A stretch of 64,000 nucleotides of DNA from positions 1 to 64,000 of the forward strand of contig JAGOJY010000022.1 of assembly GCA_017994815.1 (NCBI GenBank), read 5' to 3'. The stretch's first letter is position 1. Each line of letters starts with the position of its first letter. The translations under genes and the position numbers were made by a program. This document shows positions 18,031 through 27,247 of this stretch, one piece after another. The notes below the pieces were generated by a model, which saw nothing but the letters and a program-made list of their open reading frames with translations, did not search any database and had not been told where the DNA came from. The stretch is from Acidobacteriota bacterium. Its GTDB lineage: Bacteria; Acidobacteriota; Polarisedimenticolia; J045.

Positions 18031-18929
18031 ACGGCGGGGCCCCGGGGGCGCGGCGCGAGGCCGCGGCCGGCGTGGCCTTCGTCACGCCGGCGATGTTGGT
18101 CATCGGGCTTTTGTTCCTGCTGCCGATCGTCGCCGGGCTGGCGCTGAGCCTGACCGACTTCGACATCTACTCCCTCGGCGACACCGGCAACGTGCGCTTC
18201 GTCGGGCTGCGCAACTACGTCCGCGAGCTGGGCAACCCCGTCTTCTGGCAGGCGCTGGGCAACACGTTCTACTTCGTCCTGGTCGGCGGGCCGTTGAACA
18301 TCGCGGCGGCCCTCGGCGCGGCGATGCTGCTCAACTCGCGGCTGGCCCGCTTCAAGGGCCTGTTCCGCACGATCTACTTCGCCCCCGTCGTGACTTCGCT
18401 GGTCGCGGTGGCCGTGATCTGGCGCTACATCTACCACCCGCGCTTCGGCCTTCTGAACCTGGCGCTCGGGCTGGTCGGCATCGATCCGGTCAACTGGCTC
18501 GGCGACACGCGCTGGGCCATGCCCTCGATCATCCTGCTCTCGGTCTGGAAGAACTTCGGCTACAACATGATCATCTTCGTCGCCGGCCTGCAGAGCATCC
18601 CCGAGCAGCTCTACGAGGCGGCGCGGATCGACGGCGCCGGCCCGTGGCGCCAGTTCCGCAGCGTGACCCTGCCGATGCTGCGGCCGACGCTGGTCTTCGT
18701 CGGCCTGATCACGATGATCGGCTACTTCCAGGTCTTCGCCGAGCCGTACGTGATGAGCGGTGGCACCGGCGGGCCGCTGAACAGCACGCTGACGGTCGTG
18801 TTCCACATGTACGCCGAGGGTTTCCGCTGGTGGAACCTCGGCCAGAGCGCCGCCATCGCCTTCATCCTGTTCCTCGTGGTGCTGGCCGCGACGCTGGTCC
18901 AGCTGCGGCTGCAGCGGGAGCGCCCGTGA
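18027..18929 (+). CDS. ABC sugar transporter permease 1 (MalF/UgpA type)
   Basis: This 300-residue inner-membrane protein has six predicted helices. The EAA loop that contacts the ATPase reads EAARIDGAGPWRQFRSVTLP around 202-221. GTG 18027 overlaps the binding-protein stop (GTGA), and its stop overlaps the second permease. The MalF/UgpA branch fits import of di- or oligosaccharides. Confidence 0.9.
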   Translation: MNGGAPGARREAAAGVAFVTPAMLVIGLLFLLPIVAGLALSLTDFDIYSLGDTGNVRFVGLRNYVRELGNPVFWQALGNTFYFVLVGGPLNIAAALGAAMLLNSRLARFKGLFRTIYFAPVVTSLVAVAVIWRYIYHPRFGLLNLALGLVGIDPVNWLGDTRWAMPSIILLSVWKNFGYNMIIFVAGLQSIPEQLYEAARIDGAGPWRQFRSVTLPMLRPTLVFVGLITMIGYFQVFAEPYVMSGGTGGPLNSTLTVVFHMYAEGFRWWNLGQSAAIAFILFLVVLAATLVQLRLQRERP

Positions 18930-19747
18930 ACCGCACCGCGCGCTCGCTCCTGCTGCACGCGGCGCTGGTCGCCGGCGCGGTGCTGACGCTGGCGCCTTTG
19001 GCGTGGATGGTCTCGGCCTCGCTGATGCCGGCCGGCGAGGCCAGCGCCTTCCCGCCGCGGCTCCTGCCGAGCCGGCCCACGCTCGAGAACTACATCGGGA
19101 TCTTCGAGCGGCTGCGCCTCGGCCGCGCCCTGTTGAGCAGCGCCCTGGTCGCGCTCGCGATCACCGGCTTTTCGCTGCTCCTGAACTCGATGGCGGGCTA
19201 CGCCTTCGCCAAGCTGCGCTTCCCCGGGCGCGGCCGGATCATCGGCCTGCTCTTGGCCGGGATGGTGGTGCCGATCCAGGTGGCGATGCTGCCGCTGTTC
19301 CTGATGCTGCGCTCGGTCGGGCTGGTCAACAGCTACTGGGGCGTGATCGCGCCGAGCATGGCGACGATCTTCGGCATCTTCCTCGTGCGCCAGTACGCGC
19401 TGTCGATCCCGGACGAGCTGCTCGAGGCGGCGCGGGTGGACGGGGCCGGCGAGTGGCGGATCTACTGGAGCATCGTCCTGCCGCTGTGCCGCCCGGCGCT
19501 GGTGACGCTGGCGGTGTTCATGTTCATGTCGGCCTGGAACGACTTCATGTGGCCGTTGATCGTGCTCAGCGACCAGGACAAGTACACCTTGCCCGTGGCG
19601 CTGGCCAACCTCTTGGGCGAGCACGCGCAGGACACCGAGCTGATGATGGCCGGCTCGATGTTGACGGTCCTGCCCGTCCTCGTGCTGTTCCTGTGCCTGC
19701 AGCGCTACTACATCGCCGGGATCACGCTCGGGGGGGTCAAGGAATGA
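18926..19747 (+). CDS. ABC sugar transporter permease 2 (MalG/UgpE type)
   Basis: This 273-residue protein has six predicted transmembrane helices and an EAA motif reading EAARVDGAGEWRIYWSIVLP around 169-188. GTG 18926 overlaps the upstream stop; its own stop forms an ATGA overlap with the next gene. No ATP-binding subunit is encoded in this locus, so a shared MsmX/UgpC-type ATPase elsewhere is expected. Confidence 0.9.
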   Translation: MNRTARSLLLHAALVAGAVLTLAPLAWMVSASLMPAGEASAFPPRLLPSRPTLENYIGIFERLRLGRALLSSALVALAITGFSLLLNSMAGYAFAKLRFPGRGRIIGLLLAGMVVPIQVAMLPLFLMLRSVGLVNSYWGVIAPSMATIFGIFLVRQYALSIPDELLEAARVDGAGEWRIYWSIVLPLCRPALVTLAVFMFMSAWNDFMWPLIVLSDQDKYTLPVALANLLGEHAQDTELMMAGSMLTVLPVLVLFLCLQRYYIAGITLGGVKE

Positions 19748-22700
19748 ACCCGCGCGCCGCGCTCGCCGCCTGCCTTCTCGCCGCCTCCGCGCCCCCGGCC
19801 GAGCTGGACGACCCCGCGGCGTGGAAGCCGGTCCCCTCCGACGGCGTCGAGCTGCGCATCGGCCGCGGCGCGGGCCGCAAGGGGCCGGCGCTGCGGCTCG
19901 ATTTCGACTTCCGCGGCCACGCCGGTTACGCCATCGCCCGGCGCGCGCTGCCGCTGGAGCTGCCGGAGAACTTCGCTTTCTCGTTCTGGATCCGGGCCGA
20001 GGCCCCGGTCAACACGCTGGAGTTCAAGCTGCTCGACCCGGCGGGCGAGAACGTCTGGTGGACGGTGCGCCGCAATTTCGAGTTCCCGCGCGACTGGCAG
20101 CGCATCGTGGTCAAGAAGCGGCACCTGCAGTTCGCGTGGGGCCCGTCCGGGGGCGGCGAGCCGCGCCGCGCCGGGGCGATCGAGATTGTCGTGACGGCCG
20201 CCACGGGCGGCGCGGGCTCGGTCTTCATCGACGACCTGTCGTTCGTCGAGCTGCCGCCGGAAAGGCCGTACACGCGCACCCCCGTCGCGAGCGCGTCGTC
20301 CACCGCGCCCGGCCACGGGCCGGGGCTCGCGCTCGACGCGGACCCCGCCAGCGCGTGGCGCGCGGAGCAGCCCGGCGCCGCCTGGACGGTCGATTTCCTC
20401 GAGCCGCGCGAGTTCGGCGGGCTCGTCCTCGACTGGGACCCCGCCGACTACGCGACGCGCTACGCGCTCGAGGGCTCCGACGACGGCCGCGAGTGGTTCC
20501 CCCTGCGCGCCGTCGAGCGCGGCAACGGCGGTCGCGACTACCTCGCCACGCCCGAAGCCTCGGCGCGCTGGGTCCGGCTGCGCATCGACGCGACCTCGCG
20601 CGGCGCGGGCGCCGGGCTGCGCAACGCGGACATCCGCCCGCTGGAGTTCGGCAAGTCGCCGACGGCGCTCTTGCAGGCCGTCGCGGCCGACGCGCCCCGC
20701 GGCGCGTGGCCGCGCTCGCTGCTCGACCAGCAGCTCTACTGGACGATCGTGGGCGTGGACGGCGACACCGAGGAGGCGCTCTTGTCCGAGGACGGCGCGC
20801 TGGAGCCGTTCGCGGCCGGCTTCTCGCTCGAACCGTTCGTGTTCGAGGACGGCGCGGCCGCCGGCTGGGCCGCGTTCGAGGCCACGCAGTCGCTCCCCGG
20901 CGACGGGCTGCCGCTGCCGTCGGTGACGTGGGCCCGCGCGGACCTGCGGATGGACATCGAGGCCGTCGCCGACGGCCCGGCCGGGTCGTCGATGCTGCTC
21001 GCGCGCTACCGGCTGCGCAGCACGAACCAGACGCCCCGCGACCTGCGCCTGCTGCTCGCGCTGCGCCCGCTGCAGGTCAACCCGCCCTGGCAGTTCCTCA
21101 ACGTCCCCGGCGGCGCCGCGCGCGTGGGCGCCGTGGCGTGGGACGGGCGCGCGCTGGCGGTGGACGGCGAGGCGCGCGTCGTCCCCTGGACCCCGCCCTC
21201 GCAGGCCGGGGCGGCGAGCTTCGACGAGGGCGAGGCGTGGGAGCACGTCCGCCTCGGGCGCGTGCCGCCGCGCGCCGCGGTCGAGGACCCGGCACGCCTC
21301 GCGTCCGCGGTGCTGGCGTTCGACCTGCGGCTTGCGGCGCGCGGCGAGGCCGAGGTGATCGTCGCGCTCCCGCTGCACGCCGCGGCGCGGGGCGCGGCGC
21401 TCGACGGCGCGGCGCGCGCCGATGCCGGCGCCGCGTTCGCGGCCCGTCGCGAGGCCGTCGCGCGGGGCTGGCGCGAGCGGCTCGGACGCGTCGAGATCTC
21501 CGGCCCGCCGGAGCTGAACGAGCTGGCGGCCACGCTGCGGGCCAACCTGGCCTACGTCCTCGTCAACCGCGACGGGCCGCGGATCCAGCCCGGCTCGCGC
21601 GCCTACGCCCGCTCGTGGATCCGCGACGGCGCGCTGACGTCGCTGGCGCTGTTGCGCCTCGGCCACCCCGGGCCGGTGCGCGAGTTCCTCGAGTGGTTCG
21701 CCCCGCTGCAGTTCCCCGACGGCAAGGTCCCGTGCTGCGCCGACTCCCGCGGCGCGGACCCGGTCCCGGAAAACGACAGCCACGGCGAGCTGATCCACGC
21801 CATCGCGGAGTACGTCCGCTACACCGGCGACCGCGGGTTCGCGGCCGCGATGTGGCCGCACGCCCGCGCGGCGGCGCTGTACATCGACACCCTGCGGCAG
21901 CAGCGACGGACCGCCGAGTACCGGACCCCGGAGAAGGCCGCGTTCTTCGGCCTCGTGCCGGAGTCGATCAGCCACGAGGGGTACTCGGCGAAGCCGATGC
22001 ACTCGTACTGGGACGACGCGTTCGCGCTGGTCGGGCTGGAGGACGCGGCCGGGCTCGCCGCGCTGCTCGGCCACGACGAGGACCACGCGCACTTCGCGGA
22101 AATGGCCCGGGAGTTCCGCGGCGATCTGCACGCTTCGATCCGGCGCACGATCGCCGACCACGGCATCGGGTACATCCCCGGCTGCGTCGAGCTGGGCGAC
22201 GAAGACCCGACCTCGACCACGGTCCTCCTGGAGCCGGGCCGCGAGATCGACCGCCTACCCCGCGCCGAGTTGGAGGCGACGTTCGCCCGCTACATCGACC
22301 GGCTGCACGAGCGCGCCGCCGGCGGCTGGTCCGAGTACACGCCGTACGAGTGGCGCATCGTCGGCAGCCTGCTCCGGCTCGGCTGGCCCGACCGGGCGCA
22401 CGAACTCGCGCGTTTCCTGCTGCCGCACCGCCGGCCCGAGGCCTGGCGGCACTGGGCCGAGGTCGTCTGGCGCGAGCCGCGCCGGCCGAAGTTCATCGGC
22501 GACATGCCGCACACCTGGGTCGGCAGCGACTTCATCCGCTCGTTCCTCGACATGTTCGCCTACGACCGCGCCGCCGACGGCGCGCTGGTGCTCGGCGCGG
22601 GGATCGGCCCGTGGCTCGCCGGCGGCGAACCGGTGCGCGTCACGGGGCTGCGCACGCCGCACGGGACGCTCGACCTGGAGGCCGCCGCCGTTCCCGGCGG

Positions 22701-22875
22701 CGTGCGCTACCGCATCGGCGGCGACACGCGCCTGCCGCCGGGCGGGTTCGTGGCGAGTTGGCCGTTCGCGGGGAAGCCGCGCGCGGCCACCGTCGACGGC
22801 GAGCCCGCAACCATCGGGCCCGGCGGCGACGTCGTCGCGCGCAAGGTCCCGTGCGAGGTCGTGCTCCTCCGCTGA
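19744..22875 (+). CDS. Secreted multidomain six-hairpin glycosidase-like protein with discoidin domain
   Basis: This 1043-residue protein has a short signal-like N-terminus (about 1-18). A beta-sandwich carbohydrate-binding-like domain follows (20-172), then an F5/8-type C (discoidin) domain (175-305), an all-beta linker region (about 310-590) and an (alpha/alpha)6-type region (about 590-940). The last contains YARSWIRDGALTSLALL near 620-637, which resembles the W-x-R-D motif of glucoamylase-like and debranching enzymes. HSYWDDAFALVGL and PHTWVGSDFIRSF are candidate active-site stretches. No exact GH family is recognised. ATG 19744 overlaps the permease stop and has an AAGGA RBS. Co-translation with the importer implies a role in breaking down the same glycan. 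Confidence 0.7.
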   Translation: MNPRAALAACLLAASAPPAELDDPAAWKPVPSDGVELRIGRGAGRKGPALRLDFDFRGHAGYAIARRALPLELPENFAFSFWIRAEAPVNTLEFKLLDPAGENVWWTVRRNFEFPRDWQRIVVKKRHLQFAWGPSGGGEPRRAGAIEIVVTAATGGAGSVFIDDLSFVELPPERPYTRTPVASASSTAPGHGPGLALDADPASAWRAEQPGAAWTVDFLEPREFGGLVLDWDPADYATRYALEGSDDGREWFPLRAVERGNGGRDYLATPEASARWVRLRIDATSRGAGAGLRNADIRPLEFGKSPTALLQAVAADAPRGAWPRSLLDQQLYWTIVGVDGDTEEALLSEDGALEPFAAGFSLEPFVFEDGAAAGWAAFEATQSLPGDGLPLPSVTWARADLRMDIEAVADGPAGSSMLLARYRLRSTNQTPRDLRLLLALRPLQVNPPWQFLNVPGGAARVGAVAWDGRALAVDGEARVVPWTPPSQAGAASFDEGEAWEHVRLGRVPPRAAVEDPARLASAVLAFDLRLAARGEAEVIVALPLHAAARGAALDGAARADAGAAFAARREAVARGWRERLGRVEISGPPELNELAATLRANLAYVLVNRDGPRIQPGSRAYARSWIRDGALTSLALLRLGHPGPVREFLEWFAPLQFPDGKVPCCADSRGADPVPENDSHGELIHAIAEYVRYTGDRGFAAAMWPHARAAALYIDTLRQQRRTAEYRTPEKAAFFGLVPESISHEGYSAKPMHSYWDDAFALVGLEDAAGLAALLGHDEDHAHFAEMAREFRGDLHASIRRTIADHGIGYIPGCVELGDEDPTSTTVLLEPGREIDRLPRAELEATFARYIDRLHERAAGGWSEYTPYEWRIVGSLLRLGWPDRAHELARFLLPHRRPEAWRHWAEVVWREPRRPKFIGDMPHTWVGSDFIRSFLDMFAYDRAADGALVLGAGIGPWLAGGEPVRVTGLRTPHGTLDLEAAAVPGGVRYRIGGDTRLPPGGFVASWPFAGKPRAATVDGEPATIGPGGDVVARKVPCEVVLLR

Positions 22876-23036
22876 CGGGCGCCCGGCAGGAGAAGCAGCT
22901 CGAACCGGCAAGGTGGGCGGTCCGATCCGCTGCCCGAGCGGTCCCACGGGGAAGTGACGACCGGTGCAATACTCGGGCACCTACCGGGCGGCGCCCTCAC
23001 CGGAACGCGCAGGGTGCCGGCCCCAGAAAGGTCGCC

Positions 23037-25067
23037 ATGCCCCGACGCACGCTGACTCTGGCCGCGCTGACGCTGACGCTGCTGCTCCCGCTCCCTGCCT
23101 ACTCCCAGGCGCCCGAACTGCCGCCGGAGGCCCCGGTTGCCCCGCCGGCGGCGCCGGAGACGGTGGACGACGACACTCCCCGGACCACCCCCGCCGGAGC
23201 GACGTTCACGGTGCCGGCCGGCTGGACCGTGACCACCCGCGGGGCGAGCACCGTGCTCACCCCGCCCGAGACGGATTCGCACGTCGCGATCGTGGACGTC
23301 CCATCGGCGAAGGAGGCCGACGCGGCGGTCGCTGCCGGGTGGGCGGTCTACAAGCCGGAATTCAGCCGCCCGCTCAGGCTGTCCGTTCCGCAGGCGGCGC
23401 GCAACGGCTGGGACGAGCAGAAGGCGTTCCAGTACGAAACGTCGCCGAACGAGCGCGCGGTCGTCAGCGCGTTCGCGTGGCGCGCCGGCAGCGCGTGGAC
23501 GGTCGTGCTCATCGACGGGACCGAGCCGACCTTCGAAAAGCGCGCCGGGCCGCTGGGGCTCGTCCTGCAGTCGCTGCGACCCAAAGGCTATTCCCGCGAG
23601 TCGTTCGCGGGCAAGAAAGCCCACCCGCTGGACGCGCAGCGCCTGGCCACGCTGAAGGACTTCGTGGCGCGCGGGATGAAACTGCTGGACACGCCGGGCG
23701 TGGGGCTGGCGTTCATCGACGGCGGGAAGACGGTCTGGGCCGGCGGCCTCGGCGTCAAGGAGATGGGCAAGAAAGACCCGGTCGGCGCCGACACGCTGTT
23801 CATCGCCGCCTCGAACACCAAGGCGCTGACCACGTTGATGCTGGCCGAGCTGGTGGACCAGGGGAAGATGCGCTGGGACCAGCCGGTCACCGAGCTGTTC
23901 CCGGAGTTCAAGCTGGGCGACGAGGCGACGACGCGGCAGGTCCAGGTCAAGCACCTCGTCTGCGCCTGCACCGGGATGCCGCGGCAGGACCTGGAGTGGC
24001 TGTTCCAGTATGGCCAAGAGACACCCGCGTCCGTCATGACGCTTCTCGGCACCATGCAGCCGACGAGCCGCTTCGGCGAGGTGTTCCAGTACAGCAACCT
24101 CATGGCCGCCGCGGCCGGGTTCATCGGGGCCTCGAAGGTCGTACCCGGCAAGGAGCTGGGCGCGGCGTACGACGAGGCGATGCGGAAACTGGTCTTCGAC
24201 CCGCTCGGGATGAAGACGACGACCTTCGACTACGCCAAGGCGCTGAAAGGGGATGTCGCCCAGCCGCACGGGGAGGACATCGACGGCAAGCTCGCGCTGG
24301 CGCGGATGGACCTGAACTACTCCATCATCCCGGCGCGGCCGGCCGGCGGCGTGTGGACCAGCGCGCGCGAACTGGCGCGCTACGTCGAGATGGAGCTGGC
24401 GAAAGGAATGCTGCCGAACGGCAAGCGGCTCGTCTCCGAGGTCAACCTGCTCGAGCGCTACAAGCCCAACGTCGTCATTGGTGAAGACATGACGTACGGC
24501 ATGGCGCTGATGGTCAACCGGCGCTACGGCATCCCCGTCGTGCAGCATGGCGGCGACCTGATCGGTTACCACAGCGACATGATCTGGCTGCCCGACCACG
24601 GCGTCGGCGCCGTGATCCTGGCCAACTCCGACTCGGGGGTCCTGATCCGCGGTCCCCTGCTGCGCAAGCTGCTCGAGGTGCTGTTCGACGGCAAGCCCGA
24701 GGCCGACGACATGCTGAAGGTCGCGGCCGAGCAACGAAAGACCGGGATCGCCAAGATGCGGGAGCGACTGGTCGTTCCGGCCGACCCGGCGGTCGTGGCC
24801 AAGCTCGCGCCGCGCTACGGGAGCGACGCGCTCGGCGACCTGAAGGTGGTCAAGCGCGGCAAGACGACGCTGTTCGACTTCGGCGAGTGGAAGAGCGCGA
24901 TGGCGACGCGGGCCAACGACGACGGGACCATCTCGTTCTTCACGATCGACCCCGGCGCGGCGGGTTTCGAGTTCGTCGTGGCCGACGACAAGGGCAAGCG
25001 GCGCTTGATCACGCGCGACGGCCAGCACGAGTACGCGTTCGAGGAGGCGCCCGCCGCGAAACGTTGA
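23037..25067 (+). CDS. Secreted serine hydrolase of the beta-lactamase/PBP4 class C-like family
   Basis: This 676-residue protein has a signal peptide (1-24, ...PAYSQ) and an N-terminal region of about 200 residues without a clear family. A beta-lactamase-like serine hydrolase domain spans about 215-580. The nucleophile motif is SNTK at 259-262, the YxN motif is YSN at 352-354 and the KTG-equivalent is HGG at 504-506. All three catalytic motifs are intact. A small beta-rich C-terminal domain closes the protein. The substrate may be peptides, esters or cell-wall fragments and cannot be called. It follows the carbohydrate locus by 161 nt and is probably a separate unit. Confidence 0.85.
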   Translation: MPRRTLTLAALTLTLLLPLPAYSQAPELPPEAPVAPPAAPETVDDDTPRTTPAGATFTVPAGWTVTTRGASTVLTPPETDSHVAIVDVPSAKEADAAVAAGWAVYKPEFSRPLRLSVPQAARNGWDEQKAFQYETSPNERAVVSAFAWRAGSAWTVVLIDGTEPTFEKRAGPLGLVLQSLRPKGYSRESFAGKKAHPLDAQRLATLKDFVARGMKLLDTPGVGLAFIDGGKTVWAGGLGVKEMGKKDPVGADTLFIAASNTKALTTLMLAELVDQGKMRWDQPVTELFPEFKLGDEATTRQVQVKHLVCACTGMPRQDLEWLFQYGQETPASVMTLLGTMQPTSRFGEVFQYSNLMAAAAGFIGASKVVPGKELGAAYDEAMRKLVFDPLGMKTTTFDYAKALKGDVAQPHGEDIDGKLALARMDLNYSIIPARPAGGVWTSARELARYVEMELAKGMLPNGKRLVSEVNLLERYKPNVVIGEDMTYGMALMVNRRYGIPVVQHGGDLIGYHSDMIWLPDHGVGAVILANSDSGVLIRGPLLRKLLEVLFDGKPEADDMLKVAAEQRKTGIAKMRERLVVPADPAVVAKLAPRYGSDALGDLKVVKRGKTTLFDFGEWKSAMATRANDDGTISFFTIDPGAAGFEFVVADDKGKRRLITRDGQHEYAFEEAPAAKR

Positions 25068-25167
25068 TCTCCGGCGCGGGTCGCTTCCAACGGAAAGGGC
25101 ACGCGCTGCCGGGCCGCCGAGCCTGTCGGCGCCGGCGCTCGCAGCAGCGAGCCCGAGGGAGCGGGAG

Positions 25168-25983
25168 ATGAAGATCGAGGCCGAGCGCAAGGCGTGCCAG
25201 GCGCCGGACGGCGTGACCATCGTCTACTCGGTGGCCGGGAAGGGCGGGCCGGCGCTGCTGTTCATCCACGGCGGTATGGCCGACCGCTCGTTCTTCGAAG
25301 CGCAGCTCGACGCCCTGTCCGACCGTTGGCGCGTGGTCGCGCTGGACCTGGCCGGACACGGCGAGTCCGGCACGAACCGCGCAACGTGGGGCATCCCCCA
25401 GTTCGCGTCCGACGTCCGGGCGGTCGCGGACGCCGAACGACTCGAGCGGGTGATCCTCTTCGGCAACTCGCTGGGCGGGCCGGTGGCGATCGAGGCCGCG
25501 CTGCTGCTGCCCGGCCGCGCCGTCGGGGTCGTCGGCATCGACACGTTCCAGGACCTCGGGCAAACATCGTCTCCCGAGCGCGAGCGCGAGCAGGCCGACT
25601 TTTTCCGCGAGCGCGCCGCCGCCTTGCGATCCGACCACGCGGCGGCGATCCGCGAGATGGCGAGGATGATGTTCCACGCCGACGCCGACCCGGCGCTCGT
25701 GGCGGACGTGGAGCGCCGCCTGTTGAAGACGCCGGCGCCGGTAGCCTCGTCCATGCTCGCCAGCGTCACCGGCTACAGCCAGAACGCCGCCGCACGACGG
25801 CTCACCATCCCGCTCCGGTCGATCCAAGGCGACCTCTACCCGATCGACGTGCGGGCGGCGCGGACAGTCAAGGCCGACTTCGACGTGATCGTCATGAAGC
25901 ACGTGGGGCACTACCCGATGCTGGAACGCCCGGGAGAATTCAACGATCACGTGGCGACCCTCGTTGCGGCACTGACGACGTAA
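25168..25983 (+). CDS. Alpha/beta-fold hydrolase
   Basis: This 271-residue cytosolic enzyme has the oxyanion motif FIHGG near 32-36. The nucleophile elbow GNSLGG spans 99-104 (Ser101). The catalytic His is H248, in VGHYPMLE; an acidic residue around 220-225 is the probable third triad member. A helical cap lies between about 130 and 200. Such proteins act on esters, lactones or C-C bonds; nothing indicates the substrate. ATG 25168 has a GAGGGAGCGGGAG RBS. The 100-nt gap to the upstream hydrolase leaves co-transcription possible. Confidence 0.85.
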   Translation: MKIEAERKACQAPDGVTIVYSVAGKGGPALLFIHGGMADRSFFEAQLDALSDRWRVVALDLAGHGESGTNRATWGIPQFASDVRAVADAERLERVILFGNSLGGPVAIEAALLLPGRAVGVVGIDTFQDLGQTSSPEREREQADFFRERAAALRSDHAAAIREMARMMFHADADPALVADVERRLLKTPAPVASSMLASVTGYSQNAAARRLTIPLRSIQGDLYPIDVRAARTVKADFDVIVMKHVGHYPMLERPGEFNDHVATLVAALTT

Positions 25984-26396
25984 GAGCATCGCCGACGACC
26001 GCGCTGCGTACGGAAATGGCGCGCGCCGATCAGACCGATCGCGTTGCTCATCGCATTCGTGTCTTGCTGTCCGTGCACCTCGGCTGACGACGAGATCGAT
26101 CTCCGTTTCCTGGAATGCCAAGGGTCTCCCTTCGGTCGATCGACGGAGGAGGACACAGATGCCCTTGTGTCGTTTGCCCAAAGCGAGGGGCTGGACCTGA
26201 TGCGAGCCCAGGAGAGGGTGTACGCCGGCGGTAAGGAAACGCGGGGGCGATCTTGAGCTTCAGTTCCCGCTTCACGGCACTTGATCGCTCCGCGCGCGTC
26301 TACGGCAACGGGAACCAGTTGTCTTCCGAGAGCGCCTGGGTATGATTGAGCCTAGGCCTTTTCGTTTCTGCGACTTTGCCAAGGGAAGGCATCCCG
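25984..26396. other. Low-GC spacer without a convincing gene
   Basis: This 413-nt spacer has clearly lower GC than the flanks. It holds a TTG-started frame at 26044-26256 (70 residues) with an FVSCC-type, lipoprotein-like beginning. It lacks a good RBS and a recognisable domain, so I do not call it a gene. It may be the decayed edge of an inserted segment. Confidence 0.4.
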
Positions 26397-26828
26397 ATGG
26401 GGCGGACCGACTTTGTAACTGCGGCTGCGGCTCTCGTGTTGGGGCCGCTGCTGGGGATCGCGTCTTTTGTTGTTCCGGCCGCCATTTTTTCGAGGAGATG
26501 TATTCCAGCGCCGATATGGCCGATCGTCATGACTGCAGTCAAGGACATGTCTGTCTTGACGCTGGCGCTCCTCTTTTGTAGTGGCCTGCTCTTGGGATGG
26601 CTGTGCTGGAAGTGTCATCCCATCGTGTGTGCTTTGGTCGGCGTGTCCATGATGGCGCCGTTTCCCGCCATGACTCTTGCCGAGGGGCAGAAGGACCCGA
26701 CCACACACAACTTATTCCCATTCGAGATAGCGGTGTATTGTGGGATCAGTATGATCGGTCTTGCTGGTGCGCTCCTGGGCAGGCACATCCGGAACACTGT
26801 CCAAGGCCGGCGCGATGGTGCTCGGTGA
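26397..26828 (+). CDS. Orphan small integral membrane protein
   Basis: This 143-residue protein has four predicted membrane helices (about 8-29, 42-68, 71-88 and 106-125) and an Arg-rich cytoplasmic tail. ATG 26397 has an AGGGAAGG RBS at 26382-26389; a TTG at 26346 would add 17 residues. Codon use is far less GC-biased than in neighbouring genes (many T/A third positions), suggesting recent acquisition. Cysteines occur in the second and third helices (an LLFCSG stretch, then a WLCWKCHP motif). No family is recognised and no function is proposed. Confidence 0.6.
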   Translation: MGRTDFVTAAAALVLGPLLGIASFVVPAAIFSRRCIPAPIWPIVMTAVKDMSVLTLALLFCSGLLLGWLCWKCHPIVCALVGVSMMAPFPAMTLAEGQKDPTTHNLFPFEIAVYCGISMIGLAGALLGRHIRNTVQGRRDGAR

Positions 26829-26866
26829 CGCGCCACAGCGGTCCTCGTTGAACCACAATGAGCTAG

Positions 26867-27220
26867 CTAGTCCAGCAGCCGCGTCACGAACCTGATCGCC
26901 CGCTCCACGCGGCTAACCGCCGCGAGCACCTTCTCGGCGGTGGCGGCGCTGCGCTTGATGGTTTCGATCTCCTGCCGCAGCTCGTCGTTGTTGGCCCGCT
27001 GCTGTTCCAGGATCGTGGCGGCCCCGACGGCCCACTCCTCCATCGCCCGCGCCAGCAGCCGGTCGATGAGCCGGGACAGCTCCGTGGCGTACTCGGCGAC
27101 CTTCGCGGCCTCGTCATTCTGGCCGGCTGCCCGAAGTTAGTTCGCCAGCGCCCGGGCCTGCTACTGGGTCTCGAGCAGGCTCTCGATCAGCTGGTTGGCC
27201 TCCGATGTCCCGCCCCTCAT
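26867..27220 (-). pseudogene. Coiled-coil protein gene broken by two nonsense codons
   Basis: On the minus strand a strong RBS (GGGAGG, 5 nt spacing) precedes ATG 27218-27220. The frame then reads as a 117-codon, strongly helical, heptad-like protein. It has in-frame TAG at codon 20 (27161-27163) and TAA at codon 28 (27137-27139). The rest remains open to TAG 26867-26869, with residues such as a LLARAMEEWAV stretch and a C-terminal RFVTRLLD. No frameshift is needed. TAG and TAA are not selenocysteine codons, so decay is the likely explanation. The family is unknown; a helix-bundle accessory protein of a mobile element is possible. Confidence 0.55.
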
Positions 27221-27247
27221 GCGCCTCCCTTCCTTGGGGTTCCGGCT

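Noticed and set aside
26044-26256. 70-codon frame with lipoprotein-like start
   Set aside because: TTG start, no clear RBS, no recognisable domain, in a decayed spacer; kept only as a note.
27137-27163. TAG and TAA in the coiled-coil gene as recoded codons
   Set aside because: Two different stop codons eight codons apart, neither is a Sec codon, and no recoding structure is evident; decay is simpler.
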